A stretch of 64,000 bases of DNA from Linepithema humile (Eukaryota; Arthropoda; Insecta; Hymenoptera; Formicidae). The notes under the pieces are model-generated. The model was not told the origin of the DNA. It did not search any database and saw only the letters and a program-made list of their open reading frames with translations. The stretch spans positions 2,976,001 to 3,040,000 of the forward strand of contig NC_090134.1 of assembly GCF_040581485.1 (NCBI RefSeq), written 5' to 3'. A program made the position numbers and the translations under genes. Positions 62,701 to 64,000 of the stretch are shown here, in pieces. Positions within the stretch are counted from its first letter, which is position 1; the number at the start of each line of letters is the position of its first letter.

Positions 62701-64000
62701 ACATCTCGATGATTCTGAAATTTACACAATGGTTTCGAGATATTATGCGCGAGAAACTAAAATTATTTCGCGCGAGAAAGATTGATATCTTTTCTAGATG
62801 CTTTTAAGATGCTTTTAAGATGCTTTGTACGCGAAGAGATATTTTCCCGAAATAAAAAAACTAGATATGAAAGAAAATTTTACAGGTTATTTTCAAGTAT
62901 TTTAGATTTTGTAAATTCAATATTAAGTAACTACATTTGATTATTAGAAATATAAATTTAAAATGTGCAGAGATCAATCGTGGTAAACTACAGCGTAGAA
63001 TTCCAAGAGCGCATCAAAACTGGATAATCGCTACGAATATTTCGTTTTCACTGCGAAGACGAGCATTTTCAATCTTCCTAAAGTTGTTTACGTGAATGAC
63101 AGGGTGGTTGCCGTGTTGAATGGGGTAGATGGCAGAGGTGGATTTTTGCCGCGATTACCATTTATTGGCACATCTTGAAAGCTCGTTGCGGCGGTGGGAT
63201 CGCAGTGCTTGCGTCGGACAGCTCTATTTCCTTAAGCGACGGCTGGGGGTAGTTAGAGGGTGGAAATGTCAGGGAGCGCGCAGGCTGGCTGAGCTCGGGC
63301 TCGGCGGACGGTTCTAGGCGAGAGACCCGGCTCAACTTCCGCCTCCACGTGTGTTGGCCACATATGTCACTGAAACTAACTTTTGTGAGCTCTCCGTCAC
63401 CCAGCCCCCCACCTCTGATCTGGCCATCGTTCTCTTTTGCCCATTCTACCCCTTGAGACTGCCCACCGATCACAGGACGATCGCTCGGATCGCCGTGCGA
63501 AACTTTGGTCCTCGCAGTAGTAAAGCTTTTGCAGCGGTGGAAACAATCATTTATCGCACTGTTTTTGCTGTACGATCGGACGGAAATAAATGTAGAACGC
63601 TAGCGAAGTCAAAAAGCATTAGGCTGCCCCAAGCGCAACCTTTCTAGTGATCTATGATTAGACTGACATCGAATTTTTTTTATTGTGAGTTTTTTATTGT
63701 AATAAAAAAAATCAAGTGATATTATCCGGGATTTATTTTAACATATATCTGGCGAAAAGCATACTTTCTTTTTCACATTTTCAATTAAACTTTATTTCCA
63801 CAAAAGTTGCATAATACCAAAAAGATATTTAAATGATATTTGCTCATAAAATTTCGGTTAAAAAATGATTGACGTCAAATTTATCTATGAAGAACTATGC
63901 TATTAAAGAAAATGCTAGTAAAGCCGGAATAACTTGGCTGATCGCAACTGCGACACACGTGAGATCGTAGATCATCGGTCTTTCGGTGAAACGCGAAACG
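56736..64000. other. Gene-free stretch to the window end
   Basis: GC-richer islands lie near 56740-57420, 57640-57900, 59440-59940, 60330-60640, 60790-61180, 61490-61990, 62330-62720 and 63060-63650, with very AT-rich DNA at 58160-59160. Small repeats are TCTAACGATATATA in two copies at about 62085-62112 and an 11-bp unit AGATGCTTTTA repeated 2.8 times at 62795-62825. No exon with paired splice sites and a family match was found. Confidence 0.35.
62795..62825. repeat. Short tandem repeat, 11-bp unit
   Basis: AGATGCTTTTA repeated 2.8 times without mismatch. Confidence 0.9.

Noticed and set aside
1..64000. CRISPR arrays, tRNA or rRNA genes, transposase or viral ORFs
   Set aside because: No regularly spaced repeats, no tRNA B-box with cloverleaf partner, and no long ORF other than Nopp140 were seen on either strand.

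Overview
The window looks like nuclear DNA of an insect, most likely a hymenopteran such as an ant. It is AT-rich with GC- and CpG-rich islands, has spliced genes with GT-AG introns, short terminal-inverted-repeat elements, and no bacterial-style operons. The species cannot be fixed from the sequence alone.

Only two genes can be named with confidence. They are head to head around 11.2-12.0 kb. Leftward is the nucleolar chaperone Nopp140 (NOLC1 family, 7833-11159): a LisH exon, a large exon of alternating acidic-serine and basic segments, a conserved SRP40_C exon, and two alternative C-terminal exons. One of these encodes an RGG-rich tail and the other the canonical SRP40_C tail, matching the 'RGG' and 'True' isoforms known in Drosophila. 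Rightward is the spindle-checkpoint HORMA protein Mad2 (11986-12785, three exons, 211 aa). Their shared 826-bp upstream region carries two long foldback elements.

The left edge (73-233, minus) holds the first coding exon of a small secreted protein that continues out of the window. Three other sites are weaker. A phase-consistent four-exon model (866-6400, plus) would encode 82 aa. Two or three 5' exons (about 14.1-15.15 kb, plus) look like the start of a gene with long introns. Isolated exon-like segments lie at 28.4-28.7 kb (plus), 38.997-39.068 kb (plus) and 30.66-31.06 kb (minus).

From 15.2 kb to 64 kb I see no convincing coding gene. That span alternates AT-rich sequence with short GC-rich islands. 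It contains a Tc1/mariner-type MITE (27248-27643) sitting inside one copy of an old local duplication, a near-perfect 56-bp hairpin (40780-40907), a second diverged duplication flanking that hairpin (about 39.6 and 41.0 kb), an element ending in GGGTGTCCC-type repeats (44668-45023), and several simple repeats. It reads as long introns or intergenic DNA, probably with regulatory elements. I found no CRISPR array, tRNA, rRNA or long transposase or viral ORF. No undescribed multi-gene system is evident; the best leads are the Nopp140 alternative terminal exons, the 82-aa gene model and the foldback elements.
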